From positions 1-64,000 of the forward strand of contig JBBAUA010000006.1 in assembly GCA_040398465.1 (NCBI GenBank): 64,000 nucleotides of DNA, given 5' to 3'. Every line of letters starts with the position of its first letter. Within the stretch, counting starts at the first letter, position 1. Shown one piece after another: positions 1 through 8,468 of this stretch. The notes beneath the pieces are model-generated. The model worked only from the letters and a program-made list of their open reading frames with translations, was not told where the DNA came from and did not search any database. The translations under genes and the position numbers were made by a program. The DNA is from UBA7672 sp040398465. GTDB taxonomy: Bacteria > Pseudomonadota > Alphaproteobacteria > Caulobacterales > Hyphomonadaceae.

Positions 1-286
1 CGATGCGGTCCATGGCGCCATGGATGACCCAAGGCGCTGTGAGCCCGTGGCAGCGCAGCCCGGCGATGAAGGTCTGCGTGTCCCAACGCCCGAAGGGAGC
101 GTCAGCCTGCAGGCGGTCGCCACAGAGGCTTCGCCCGCGTAGTCGCGTCATCTTTGTGGTGACCGCCGTCTCGTCGATGAACACCAGGCGGCCAGGCTGA
201 AGCCGCATCAGGGGCTGGCGCGTGTCGATCCATACCCGCCGTCGTTCACGAACGTCGGCGCGCTCGCGCTCCGACGCCATGAGCTG
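1..286 (-). CDS. IS630 transposase, DDE catalytic part (orfB, partial)
   Basis: This frame was read from the reverse strand of 286-1 and is open to the window edge. It contains the block FIDETAVTTKMTRLRGR followed by GRWDTQTFIAGLR and APWVIHGAMD. That is the region around the first catalytic Asp of the IS630 DDE domain. The frame is offset +1 from orfA, and an A7 run (reverse complement of T7 at 287-293) lies where the two frames meet. Expression as one protein therefore needs ribosomal frameshifting or transcriptional slippage, as known for several IS630 members. The first ATG of this frame would be at 280-278. The C-terminal part with the remaining acidic residues is outside the window. Confidence 0.7.
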
Positions 287-635
287 TTTTTTTATATGTG
301 AAGCCGGCGTTGCAGAGCACCCGCGACAGAGAAGCCGGGTTCACCTTCACCCCGCGAGCGGCCAGCAGTTCGGCAGCCAGTTCGGGCATGGTGATGTCGG
401 GCTGAGCCTTCACACGTCCGGTCAGGAACTCCATCTGCGCGGCCAGTTTGCCGCTCCCTTTGGGGCGGCCCTGCACGGCCGGCTCTATCGATCCATGCTC
501 CCGGCGGCGTGCCTCGAGCTTTACCGCAAAGCTCGGACTGACCCCAAAATGCTGCGCTGCCTCGCGCCGCGAATGACCCGCATCGACAAACCTGACGACC
601 CGCTTCCTGAGGTCAGAGGAGTAGCTCTTGCCCAT
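246..635 (-). CDS. IS630 transposase, N-terminal helix-turn-helix part (orfA)
   Basis: 129 residues. It begins MGKSYSSDLRKRVV and continues with HSRREAAQHFGVSPSF, the paired-type HTH of IS630-family transposases, then a second HTH-like region (QPDITMPELAAELLAARG) and the SLSRVLCNAGFTYKK segment that normally leads into the DDE domain. The frame runs on for about 15 residues after the KK codons of the slippery A-run and stops at 246, so the free orfA product would be a DNA-binding fragment. In full-length relatives this sequence is fused to the DDE part, which here lies in the overlapping frame at 1-286. Confidence 0.75.
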   Translation of the reverse strand: MGKSYSSDLRKRVVRFVDAGHSRREAAQHFGVSPSFAVKLEARRREHGSIEPAVQGRPKGSGKLAAQMEFLTGRVKAQPDITMPELAAELLAARGVKVNPASLSRVLCNAGFTYKKTAHGVGARARRRS

Positions 636-720
636 GATCCACCTCCATCCTCGGTGAATCAGACTTCGCGACCTTCGGGAATCCCCTTTCGATTCCTATT
701 TCAGGTACGCCGCTCTAGCC

Positions 721-2892
721 GTGCTCGGAGCCCTGTTCGCAGGCAGGCCGCGCCGGCAATTCTATTCGGATGTCTTCCACTTCAGCGACGCTCCGGAGGC
801 GGCTCATCAGGTTGCAGCCGGCTATATATGCCTCGCGGGCGCGCTTGCCTGGACGCTGGGTGGGATCACTGTGTTGTGGCTCAATCCGTTGACCTATGCC
901 GTGATCGCGCTTGCCGCGTTCAATGCCGCAGTCTGCATCATCGGGTTTCTGCACTTGCGCTGGAAGCGTGATCCGCGTGTGGCGCTCGACTGGCTGCTGG
1001 GCGCGAGCCTGGTTTCGGCAATTCTGATTGCCTACGTCAATTCAGGCATTATCGCGCCGGTCGTGTTTTCACTGCCGGTCATCGCCGGAATCGCCGCACT
1101 CTTCCAGAGGCCGAAATCGCGCGTCCTCAGCGCGGCACTGGGCGTGTTGGCGATTGGGACATCCGTACTGGCTGCGCTTGGCGTGATCGGCGAGCCGACA
1201 ACTTATTCCCATGAGAGCTATGTCATCCGGGTGTTCATCGTCCTGATTGCCGTCACGCTGGGTCTTGGCGCCATTGCATGGCTGTCAGGCGTGTCGCGGG
1301 ACTACCTCCTCGACCAGACCACGCTCGCCAACAACGCCATCGTCGACAGCGCCGCACGCGCCGGTGTCGCGCTGGAGGCGGCGCGCGTCGGGCTCTGGGA
1401 TGTACCCGAGGTTGACGTGCCGCGCTTCGATGTTTCGGAAAGCTTCCAGGCCGTGACCGGCTATTCGGGCGCCGAGTTCAGCGCGATCCTCGTCGACGTC
1501 CACAGATTCATCCACACGGACGACGTCCAGACCTTGAGGGACGCCTTCGCGACCGGGCGCACGCGCGGCACCCGCATCCGCGTGGATTTCCGGCTCCTGA
1601 CGAAGTCCCGCGGCTATCGCTGGTTCTCCGCGCGCGCGCGTGACAGCGAGAATCCCGACGGCACGATGCGCATCTCAGGTTCGCTCCAGGACATCAACTT
1701 CATAAAGGTCGCCGAAGAAGCCCTCCGCACCGGGCGCGACCAGGCAAGAGCCGCCAACAAGGCGAAGTCGGATTTCATCGCCGTGATGGGCCATGAAGTG
1801 CGCACGCCCCTCAACGCCATCCTCGGGTCGGTCGAACTGCTGAAGCGCGGGCTCGATGAGCGCGAAAGCCAGGAGATGCTCAGCCTGATCGACGAGGCGG
1901 GGCGCGGCCTGCTCGCCATCGTCAACGACCTGCTGGACGTTTCACGGATCGACGCAGGCAAGCTTGAAATCACGACGTCGCCGACCGACATCGTGGCCCT
2001 CGTGCGGCGCACGCTGGACTTCTGGGGACCGCAGGCCTCCGACAAGGGCGTCGCGCTCAGCATCGACGTCAGCGGCGCAGACGATGCGCCCCTCATGGTC
2101 GATGCCGGCCGGGTCCGGCAGATTGTCGGCAATCTCATCTCGAACGCCATCAAGTTCACCGACGAAGGCGCGATCAGGTTGATGGTCTCGACGAAGGACA
2201 CGGCGGATGGACGCATCGGCGTCACCGTCAGCGTGATCGATACGGGCACCGGCGTGCCTGAAGATGCCGCTGAGAGTATCTTCACCGCGTTCGAACAGGC
2301 GCCCGGCTCGGCCAGCCTCGGGGGCGCCGGGCTTGGCCTTTTCATCTCGCGGCGCCTTGCGCGCATGATGGGCGGCGATCTCACGCTCGAGCCGTCACAG
2401 GGCGGTGGCGCGCATTTCCGGCTCGCGCTGACACTCGATCGCGCAGGCGGGCTGCCGGCTGAGGCCAGGCTTGCCGACTCAACGGCCGCAGCATGGGACG
2501 GGCTGCATGTCCTCTGCGTCGACGACAACGACAAGAACCGCCGCATCGCGGAGCTGCTTCTCGGCCAGCTGGGCTTTGCCGTCACGCTTGCAGCATCCGG
2601 CGCCGAGGCGCTCGATGTATGTGCGATCCAGCGCTTCGACCTCGTCCTGATGGACATCGTGATGCCCGGCCTCGATGGGATGCAGACACTGAGCGCCATT
2701 CGCAGCGACGCAGATGGCCTGAACCGGACAACGCCGGGCCTCGCACTTACAGCCAAGCTTTCGCGCGAAGACCTCGACGCCTATCGCGGCGCGGGGTTCG
2801 AAGGCGTCTCGGGCAAGCCTGTCGACGTCGCCGCTCTCTCGCGCGAGATCTCCCGCGTTCTCGCCACTCGCCAGTCGGCCGTCAAGGAATGA
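721..2892 (+). CDS. Membrane hybrid sensor histidine kinase (TM domain, PAS, HisKA, HATPase, receiver)
   Basis: 723 residues from GTG. About six hydrophobic segments (residues about 33-191) form the sensor. A PAS-like domain (about 215-335) follows, then HisKA with phospho-acceptor His358 in GHEVRTPLNAILG, then HATPase_c with N box NLISNAIKFTD, DTGTGVP and GGAGLGLFISRR. A C-terminal receiver domain has its phospho-acceptor Asp645 in LVLMDIVMPG. The protein is therefore a hybrid kinase that probably relays to a separate Hpt or regulator, none of which is nearby. The frame is open upstream to 658, across the presumed IS end, and reads a hydrophobic AALAVLGALFAG. The native start may have been removed by the IS630 insertion. 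The 3' end overlaps the convergent ThDP-enzyme gene by 11 bp. Signal and output are unknown. Confidence 0.85.
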   Translation: MLGALFAGRPRRQFYSDVFHFSDAPEAAHQVAAGYICLAGALAWTLGGITVLWLNPLTYAVIALAAFNAAVCIIGFLHLRWKRDPRVALDWLLGASLVSAILIAYVNSGIIAPVVFSLPVIAGIAALFQRPKSRVLSAALGVLAIGTSVLAALGVIGEPTTYSHESYVIRVFIVLIAVTLGLGAIAWLSGVSRDYLLDQTTLANNAIVDSAARAGVALEAARVGLWDVPEVDVPRFDVSESFQAVTGYSGAEFSAILVDVHRFIHTDDVQTLRDAFATGRTRGTRIRVDFRLLTKSRGYRWFSARARDSENPDGTMRISGSLQDINFIKVAEEALRTGRDQARAANKAKSDFIAVMGHEVRTPLNAILGSVELLKRGLDERESQEMLSLIDEAGRGLLAIVNDLLDVSRIDAGKLEITTSPTDIVALVRRTLDFWGPQASDKGVALSIDVSGADDAPLMVDAGRVRQIVGNLISNAIKFTDEGAIRLMVSTKDTADGRIGVTVSVIDTGTGVPEDAAESIFTAFEQAPGSASLGGAGLGLFISRRLARMMGGDLTLEPSQGGGAHFRLALTLDRAGGLPAEARLADSTAAAWDGLHVLCVDDNDKNRRIAELLLGQLGFAVTLAASGAEALDVCAIQRFDLVLMDIVMPGLDGMQTLSAIRSDADGLNRTTPGLALTAKLSREDLDAYRGAGFEGVSGKPVDVAALSREISRVLATRQSAVKE

Positions 2893-4447
2893 GGCAGGCG
2901 ATCAGGCGCGGTCCGCGCGTGTTCACCGCGCGCTGAAGCGCATCGTTGAACTGGGCGCAGGTCGCAACGGCCTCGGCGCCCACGCCCATGCTCTCGCTCA
3001 GCTTGACCCAGTCGATCTCCGGATTGCCAAGACTCAGCATGCTGTTGGCAGCCGGCCCCGGATTGCCGGCGCCTGTGCGCGCGAGTTCGATCTTGAGAAT
3101 GCGATAGGCGTTGTTGACGAACACGATGGTCAGAACGTCGAGCTTCTCGCGCGCCATCGTCCACAGTGACTGCACGGTGTACATGCCTGCCCCGTCACCC
3201 GCGAGGCAGACGGTCTTCAGGTCTGGCCGCGCAATGGCTGCGCCCACGGCCACCGGCATGCCCTGCCCGATCGCACCCCCGGTGTGACCGAGCCATTCAT
3301 GGCGCGCGCCAGCCGCCATCGCCTGATAGATCGGCAGGCTCGACGTGACGCCGTCATCCGAAATCAGCGCATCCTCTGGCAGGTAGTGCGCGAGCGACAG
3401 ACCGATCGTGTGCGGATTGAACTTGTCTCCCGACCCTGGCGCCGGGCGCGCCCAGTTCTGCGCGCGCGGCGCCACCGGCGCATCGAGCCAGTCGGCCAGC
3501 CGCGCGACGGCGTTCTGGCTGTCTGTCTCGGGCCCGCCCAGGCTGATCGTCCGCGCCCCCTCCGGCGTGAACGCCCCCGGCGTGTTGGGATAGGCAAAGA
3601 ACGCAACCGGCGGTTTCGTACCTGCGATCAAGAGCAGGTCCACATCCGCCAGCGTCTCCACCGCCATCTCAGCGAAGTAAGGCAGCCGCGCTGCATCGTA
3701 GAGCCCGCCGCCGCGAACATGGCGCGCCATGAACGTGTCGGTGATGACGCGAACGCCCTGCGCCTCGATCCGCCGCAGCGTCTCGGCCCCGCCGGCATGC
3801 AGCACCGTTCCATTTACCAGCATTGCCGGCCGCTTCGCCTTGGTGATTGCGCGCCCAGCCTTCTCGATCACCTCATCGTCCGCCGCCTTCAGCCCGGCGC
3901 GCGCGCCGCCGGATGCCCGACTCGCCCCACCTGTCCACGCCACATCCGCAGGCATGATCAGCGACACCGGACCCGGTGGCGGACCGTAGCTGGCTTCAAA
4001 CGCCTCGACCGCCAGCGCGCCAGCATCCTCGACGAGGTCCACCGACTTCAGCCAGCGCGAGTTGGGCGCGGCGAGCGCAGCAATGTCCGACGCCAGCGGC
4101 GCATCATACTGGCGGTGCGTCACGGCATGATCGCCGATCAGGTTGATCATCGGCACGAACGCACGCCGGCCATTGTGGATGTTCGCCCCGCCATTGAGAT
4201 AGCCCGGCCCGAGATGCAGAAGCGTCAGCGCCGGCACGCCCGCCATCCGCGCATAGCCATCCGCCGCCCCCGTCGCCACGCCCTCAAACAGGCACAGCAC
4301 GCTCCTGATCCGCGGCTCGCGATCCAGCGCCGTCACGAGATGCATCTCGCTGGTGCCGGGGTTGGCGAAGCACGCGGCGACACCGCAATCCGCCAGCGAT
4401 CCGATAATCGCTTCGGCGCCCGTCACCGTGCGTTGAAGGTCCGTCAT
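2882..4447 (-). CDS. ThDP-dependent acetolactate synthase-like enzyme
   Basis: 521 residues with the three-domain layout of the acetolactate synthase/benzoylformate decarboxylase superfamily. The N-terminal pyrimidine-binding domain has the catalytic Glu in CLFEGVATGAADGYARM. A central domain spans about 190-330. The C-terminal diphosphate-binding domain carries GDGAGMYTVQSLW...FVNN, the ThDP/Mg motif. GGAGG precedes the ATG closely. It differs from biosynthetic IlvB in size and in lacking an adjacent ilvH, so it is probably a catabolic or orphan carboligase/decarboxylase with unknown substrate. It stands alone and converges on the kinase gene. The class is firm; the reaction is not. Confidence 0.8.
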   Translation of the reverse strand: MTDLQRTVTGAEAIIGSLADCGVAACFANPGTSEMHLVTALDREPRIRSVLCLFEGVATGAADGYARMAGVPALTLLHLGPGYLNGGANIHNGRRAFVPMINLIGDHAVTHRQYDAPLASDIAALAAPNSRWLKSVDLVEDAGALAVEAFEASYGPPPGPVSLIMPADVAWTGGASRASGGARAGLKAADDEVIEKAGRAITKAKRPAMLVNGTVLHAGGAETLRRIEAQGVRVITDTFMARHVRGGGLYDAARLPYFAEMAVETLADVDLLLIAGTKPPVAFFAYPNTPGAFTPEGARTISLGGPETDSQNAVARLADWLDAPVAPRAQNWARPAPGSGDKFNPHTIGLSLAHYLPEDALISDDGVTSSLPIYQAMAAGARHEWLGHTGGAIGQGMPVAVGAAIARPDLKTVCLAGDGAGMYTVQSLWTMAREKLDVLTIVFVNNAYRILKIELARTGAGNPGPAANSMLSLGNPEIDWVKLSESMGVGAEAVATCAQFNDALQRAVNTRGPRLIACLIP

Positions 4448-4512
4448 GTCCGCCTCCCATCATGCGCGGGGACCCTATCGGCAGCCGGCGTCATGGCAAG
4501 TCCGCCACAGAC

Positions 4513-5322
4513 TTAGGCGGTCGGCCTTGCCTCACCCTCGGGGAACAGATTTGCACCACAGCGCTTGCAGTGGGCGGCGTCGCGTTCATGCATCGCAAGC
4601 GTGCAGGCGGGGCAGTCGTGACGGATCTTGTCGCCGATGGCGATGGCGCGGATCAGCTGCAGGAACAGAGATACGCCCAGCACCATCATGATGACGGACA
4701 GCCATCGCCCCGTCGTACCCTGCATGGTGATGTCGCCAAAACCGGTCGTCGTCAGGGTCGTCACGGTGAAGTAGAGCGCGTCGAGATAATTCTGAATCTT
4801 GTCGTTCTGCCCGTGCTGGTCGACATAAACGAACGCCGTCACAATGAAGACGAAGACGATCAGGTTGACGACCTTCGACACGACGAACGAGTTGTAGTTC
4901 AGCCATTTCGACACGACATTCTGCCTGTCGATGAACTCAAACGCGCGCACCAGGCGGACAACGCGGAACACACGCAGGAAGACCAGGTTCTGCGCGACGA
5001 AGGGAATCAGCAGCGTGGCTGCGACGATGAGATCGGCAAGGTTGGTGATACGCAGGAAGAACCGCGTCTTGTAGCGCTCGATGTAAAAACGCGCCGCAAG
5101 GTCGAGTGTGATTATGGCTGCGATGAACACATCGATCACGACCCATACGCCGTCGGTCAGCCGGTCTTCGCCGCGCCAGGAAATCGACGGGTGAAAGAGG
5201 AACAGGACGATCGAGACAAGGTCGAAGGCAAGCATCGACCATCGGAATACGTTCGGCCAGCGGCCATGCCCGGAATAGAGCCAGAACAGCGCCCGGTTAA
5301 GTCCCCTGCGATGCTCGTGCAT
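4513..5322 (-). CDS. Voltage-gated potassium channel family protein with C-terminal zinc ribbon
   Basis: 269 residues starting MHEHRRGLNRALF. Several transmembrane helices precede an S4-like helix with regularly spaced arginines (LRVFRVVRLVRAFEF). A pore loop follows with the K+ selectivity signature TLTTTGFGDI and a final helix. After the last helix a cytoplasmic tail holds CPAC...CKRC, spaced like a zinc ribbon. This is unusual for a bacterial Kv-type channel and may be a regulatory or assembly module. The ATG shares one base with the stop of the upstream dihydroorotase gene (TGATG at 5324-5320), so the two are probably translationally coupled. A longer upstream open frame is contained in the dihydroorotase gene and was rejected as the start. 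Confidence 0.8.
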   Translation of the reverse strand: MHEHRRGLNRALFWLYSGHGRWPNVFRWSMLAFDLVSIVLFLFHPSISWRGEDRLTDGVWVVIDVFIAAIITLDLAARFYIERYKTRFFLRITNLADLIVAATLLIPFVAQNLVFLRVFRVVRLVRAFEFIDRQNVVSKWLNYNSFVVSKVVNLIVFVFIVTAFVYVDQHGQNDKIQNYLDALYFTVTTLTTTGFGDITMQGTTGRWLSVIMMVLGVSLFLQLIRAIAIGDKIRHDCPACTLAMHERDAAHCKRCGANLFPEGEARPTA

Positions 5323-6659
5323 CAGGCGTGCGCCAGCGTCTCGACGAAACGCACCGCCTCGCCACGCCCCGGCGCGACGATCACGCCATCGCACATCACC
5401 ATCGTCCCGCGCACGAATGTCGCCATCGGCCAGGCCTTCGCCTCCATGCCGTCGAACGGCGTCCAGCCACAGCGCGAGGCCGACCATTCATGCGTGATGG
5501 TCTTGCGCGCCTTCATGTCGACGATTGTGAAGTCGGCGTCATAGCCTTGGGCGATACGGCCCTTGTTCGCAATTCCGAACACGCGTTGCGGTCCCGCACT
5601 GGTCAGCTCGATGAAGCGCTCAAGGCTCATCTTGCCGTCAGCCACATGCGTCAGCATCACCGGCACAATGGTCTGCACGCCCGGCATGCCCGAGGGCGAG
5701 GCCGGATAGGGTCGCGACTTTTCTTCCTTCGTGTGCGGTGCGTGGTCCGATCCGATCAGGTCGGGAATGCCCTGATTCAGAGCCTTCCACAGCGCCGCGC
5801 GCTGGGCCGAGTCCCGCACCGGCGGGTTCATCTGCGCATAGCCCTTGAGACGAATATAGTCGTCCGGACCAACAAGAGTCAGGTGCTGCGGCGTCACTTC
5901 AACCGTCGCGATGTCCTTGTTGGCTGCGAGCAACTCCATCTCTTCGCCAGTCGTCACATGCAGGACGTGGATCCGCTTGCCCGTCTTGCGCGCAAGGCGC
6001 AGCAGGCGCCGTGTCGACGAGATCGCGGCCTCCGCGTCGCGCACTTCATAGTGCGAGGTCCAGTCGCCCTGCCGCGCCAGCTTGCGGCGGTCGGCGAGCC
6101 TGTACTCATCCTCGGAATGGAAGGCCGCACGGCGTGTGATCGCGTTCAGCACACGCTCCACGCCCTCATCATCCTCGACCAGCAGCTGCCCCGTGCTTGC
6201 GCCCATGAACACCTTCACGCCGCACACGCCGGCCATCATCTCCATCTCGTGGAGTACGTCCGTGTTGTCGTGCGTCGCGCCGGCATAGAAGGCGTGGTCG
6301 GTGTGCATTCGGCCTTTCGCGCGGGCGAGCTTGTCGAGCATCATCTCCGGCGACGTCGTGGACGGATCGGTGTTCGGCATCTCAAAGACCGCCGTGACGC
6401 CGCCAAGCGCTGCAGAACGGGAGCCGGTCTCGAGGTCTTCCTTCCACTCCAGCCCAGGCTCACGGAAATGGACCTGCGTGTCGATGACGCCGGGCAGCAC
6501 GTGGAGGCCATGCGCCTCGAAAACGTCGCCCGCCTGGGTCGCTTCGAATGACCCGATCCCGACCACCCGGCCGCCGCTCACCGCAATGTCGGTTACGCCT
6601 ATCCCGCCCGGTGTTGCGACCGTGCCGCCCTTGATGATCAGGTCGAATGTCTCGGCCAT
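5322..6659 (-). CDS. pyrC: Dihydroorotase-family amidohydrolase
   Basis: 445 residues, the usual length of class I dihydroorotases and allantoinases. The beta-barrel metal-site elements are visible: GVIDTQVHFREPG near the N terminus, MPNTDP, a candidate bridging Lys in GVKVFMGAS, the His of RIHVLHVTT, and GSDHAPHT. The first His of the usual D-x-H-x-H is Gln here (DTQVH). I recall this variant from other alphaproteobacterial PyrC sequences, but it deserves checking. The enzyme would close carbamoyl-aspartate to dihydroorotate in pyrimidine synthesis. No pyrB is adjacent. It is the upstream gene of a pair with the potassium channel. An allantoinase or hydantoinase role cannot be excluded from sequence alone. 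Confidence 0.75.
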   Translation of the reverse strand: MAETFDLIIKGGTVATPGGIGVTDIAVSGGRVVGIGSFEATQAGDVFEAHGLHVLPGVIDTQVHFREPGLEWKEDLETGSRSAALGGVTAVFEMPNTDPSTTSPEMMLDKLARAKGRMHTDHAFYAGATHDNTDVLHEMEMMAGVCGVKVFMGASTGQLLVEDDEGVERVLNAITRRAAFHSEDEYRLADRRKLARQGDWTSHYEVRDAEAAISSTRRLLRLARKTGKRIHVLHVTTGEEMELLAANKDIATVEVTPQHLTLVGPDDYIRLKGYAQMNPPVRDSAQRAALWKALNQGIPDLIGSDHAPHTKEEKSRPYPASPSGMPGVQTIVPVMLTHVADGKMSLERFIELTSAGPQRVFGIANKGRIAQGYDADFTIVDMKARKTITHEWSASRCGWTPFDGMEAKAWPMATFVRGTMVMCDGVIVAPGRGEAVRFVETLAHA

Positions 6660-6752
6660 CGCCAGCTCCGCAAAGTCTGGCGCTGTATGGACCCGGAGCA
6701 GCGATTGGCCAAGCCTCGGCCCAAGCCGGTCACCGGTAGCCCTGAATCAGAA

Positions 6753-6772
6753 GGGCGGCTGAAAAGCCGCCC
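6753..6772 (-). terminator. Perfect 8-bp GC-rich hairpin with tetraloop, probable terminator
   Basis: GGGCGGCT-GAAA-AGCCGCCC forms an 8-bp stem with a four-base loop, about 80 bp past the stop of the 49-residue leftward membrane protein. Only a short mixed pyrimidine tract (CCCTTCT) follows on the minus strand, so termination efficiency is uncertain. A second, weaker GGGAAGGG/CCCTTCTCCC hairpin lies nearer the stop, at about 6825-6850. Confidence 0.45.
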
Positions 6773-6854
6773 CTCCTCCACCACCCCGCGCCTTTGCCGG
6801 CGTCTTTCGGACACGTCAGACATGGGAGAAGGGCCAGTGACCCTTCCCTCCGCA

Positions 6855-7004
6855 TCAGGTGTCCAATTCGTCGTGATACATGTCGCCCATCAGGGCCCCG
6901 TCGCCCGAACTCAGGACCTTCAGAATCCAGGCCAATACGGCGACCGCAATGACCGCCCAGTGCAGCGCAGGATTCTGCGCCGCTTCCACCATCAACTCCC
7001 ACAT
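6855..7004 (-). CDS. Small single-pass membrane protein (49 aa)
   Basis: MWELMVEAAQNPALHW followed by the hydrophobic helix AVIAVAVLAWILKVL and a short polar tail ending MYHDELDT. A GGGAGAA ribosome-binding sequence lies about 10 bases before the ATG at 7004. A hairpin follows the gene. These features favour a real small gene over chance, although the frame also continues upstream without a stop. It has the single helix and acidic tail of small membrane proteins that accompany transporters or stress systems. No family was recognised. The divergent neighbour is the NAD cluster. Confidence 0.55.
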   Translation of the reverse strand: MWELMVEAAQNPALHWAVIAVAVLAWILKVLSSGDGALMGDMYHDELDT

Positions 7005-7227
7005 GTCTCGTTGTTCTCCCGCGACTTCCGATGAACTTAGAGCAAGCGAATTAACGAAGCCTCTCGCAAAGCTTTCGCTCTGGTAAGCACGGCGCTTTTC
7101 GAGAAGTTTTTTGGAGCCATTCGGCCCGCGGGTCGCACGTCGCGACGCATTCTGCACATAATCCAACGTGGTTCCGATTCCGTAGTTCCGCTTGCCGCCG
7201 GAACAAATTCGATGGCACGACATCGCC

Positions 7228-7863
7228 ATGACGACAGGCTCGCGCAGCAACCCTCGCAACGGCAAGGAGCCGCCCGCTCCACGCGCATGGCAGCGCATGC
7301 TGTCCGGCCGCCGGCTGGACCTGCTCGACCCCTCGCCGCTGGACATCGAGATCGAGGATATCGCCCACGGACTCGCGCGCGTCGCCCGCTGGAACGGCCA
7401 GACGAAAGGCGACCACGCCTTCTCTGTCGCGCAACACTCTGTTCTGGTGGAATCGCTGGTCCAGCAGATGTGGCCGGATGCCGGCCCGGACCAACTGCTC
7501 GGCGCGCTGCTGCACGATGCGCCAGAGTATGTGATCGGCGACATGATCTCGCCCTTCAAGAATGCGCTCGGCGTCGACTACCGCCAGTTCGAGGCCCGGC
7601 TTGAATCCGCCATCCGCCTGCGGTTCGGCCTGCCAGCGAAGATTTCCGCAGACCTGAAAGCCCGCATCAAGCAGGCCGACCAGTCAGCCGCCTTTTATGA
7701 GGCCACCCGCCTCGCCGGCTTCGACATCGACGAAGCGCTGGATTTCTTCGGCGCCCCGCCCCCGGGTCCTGCGCCAGAGATGACGCCAATGTCCCCGATC
7801 GATGCGCAGGCTCTGTTCCTGAGGCGGTTCGCGGCGCTGCAGGGGGAGATGGAAGGCCAGTAG
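7228..7863 (+). CDS. HD-domain (YfbR-like) phosphohydrolase
   Basis: 211 residues from the ATG at 7228; an upstream in-frame TTG at 7192 is possible but lacks a better ribosome site. The protein contains GDHAFSVAQHSVLV and LLHDAPEYVIGD, the metal-binding His and HD residues of the HD superfamily, in the arrangement of 5'-nucleotidase YfbR-like enzymes. It is the first gene of a rightward run leading to nadQ, nadA, nadB and nadC, so a nucleotide or NAD-precursor substrate is plausible. That is inference from context. The neighbouring phosphatase-like gene starts 80 bp downstream. Confidence 0.75.
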   Translation: MTTGSRSNPRNGKEPPAPRAWQRMLSGRRLDLLDPSPLDIEIEDIAHGLARVARWNGQTKGDHAFSVAQHSVLVESLVQQMWPDAGPDQLLGALLHDAPEYVIGDMISPFKNALGVDYRQFEARLESAIRLRFGLPAKISADLKARIKQADQSAAFYEATRLAGFDIDEALDFFGAPPPGPAPEMTPMSPIDAQALFLRRFAALQGEMEGQ

Positions 7864-7943
7864 AAACGTCCTCAATTCGGCGGTGGTGCACATTGCGGCT
7901 GAACCGATTTCCGTTTGTCGCCGACCCGCCCTAAGCTCCGCTC

Positions 7944-8468
7944 ATGACAATCTGGATCTGCTCCCTCGCCGCCGCGCCCAAGCTGGCCCAAAAACTGCGC
8001 CCGTCGCGCATCGTCAGCCTTTTGAGCCCGTACGACACATTCCCGGTATTCGACGGGCTCGCCCCGGACCTGCACTTGCAGGTGCCGATCCACGATATCA
8101 CGGCAGACATTGGCGAATGGCGCGCCCCCGCAGTGTCAGACGCCGAGCGCGTAATCCGCTTCGTGGAAGGCTGGGATCGCGCCGACCCCATGCTGATCCA
8201 CTGCTGGGCCGGCATCTCACGCTCAACCGCCAGCGCCTTCATCACGGCGTGCGTCCACAATCCGAACGCGGATGAAGAAGAGATCGCGCTCGCGATCCGT
8301 TCTGCATCGCCAACCGCCTCGCCGAACCCGAGGCTGGTCGGCTACGCCGACGCCCTGCTCGGCCGTGGTGGCCGGATGTCGAAGGCCGTGGAGGCCATCG
8401 GCCGCGGCGCCGTTTCCGACGAGGCGCAAACCTTCTCGATTCCGTCCATCTTCGGCGGACCGCGATGA
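7944..8468 (+). CDS. Tyrosine-phosphatase-fold protein
   Basis: 174 residues. IHCWAGISRSTAS matches the HCx5R P-loop of Cys-based protein phosphatases, with nucleophile Cys87 and the Arg followed by Ser-Thr. A general acid may be in the DITADIGEW segment. The protein is cytoplasmic with no signal peptide. Its stop overlaps the next start by four bases (ATGA), coupling it to the NadQ-like regulator. Substrate unknown: phosphoprotein, phosphoinositide and nucleotide-type substrates are all possible for this fold. Confidence 0.75.
   Translation: MTIWICSLAAAPKLAQKLRPSRIVSLLSPYDTFPVFDGLAPDLHLQVPIHDITADIGEWRAPAVSDAERVIRFVEGWDRADPMLIHCWAGISRSTASAFITACVHNPNADEEEIALAIRSASPTASPNPRLVGYADALLGRGGRMSKAVEAIGRGAVSDEAQTFSIPSIFGGPR

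Larger units (their letters stand above)
1..706 (-). mobile_element. IS630-type insertion sequence, partial (right part; left part outside window)
   Basis: Two overlapping leftward frames encode an IS630/Tc1-type transposase: an HTH N-terminal part (246-635) and a DDE part (1-286). The right end must lie between the orfA start at 635 and the kinase frame at 721. A short inverted repeat, GAATC...GATTC, sits at about 679-695, and a TA dinucleotide at 706-707 would suit the TA target of this family. The exact terminus and terminal repeat cannot be fixed without the left end. The element continues beyond position 1. Confidence 0.75.

Noticed and set aside
1614..2756. Long minus-strand frame opposite the histidine kinase
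   Set aside because: It is Ser/Arg-rich with no domain and lies antisense to a gene with unmistakable kinase motifs; typical for GC-rich DNA.
3284..4516. 410-codon plus-strand frame opposite the ThDP enzyme
   Set aside because: Arg/His/Pro-rich shadow without domains; the minus strand holds a complete ThDP enzyme.
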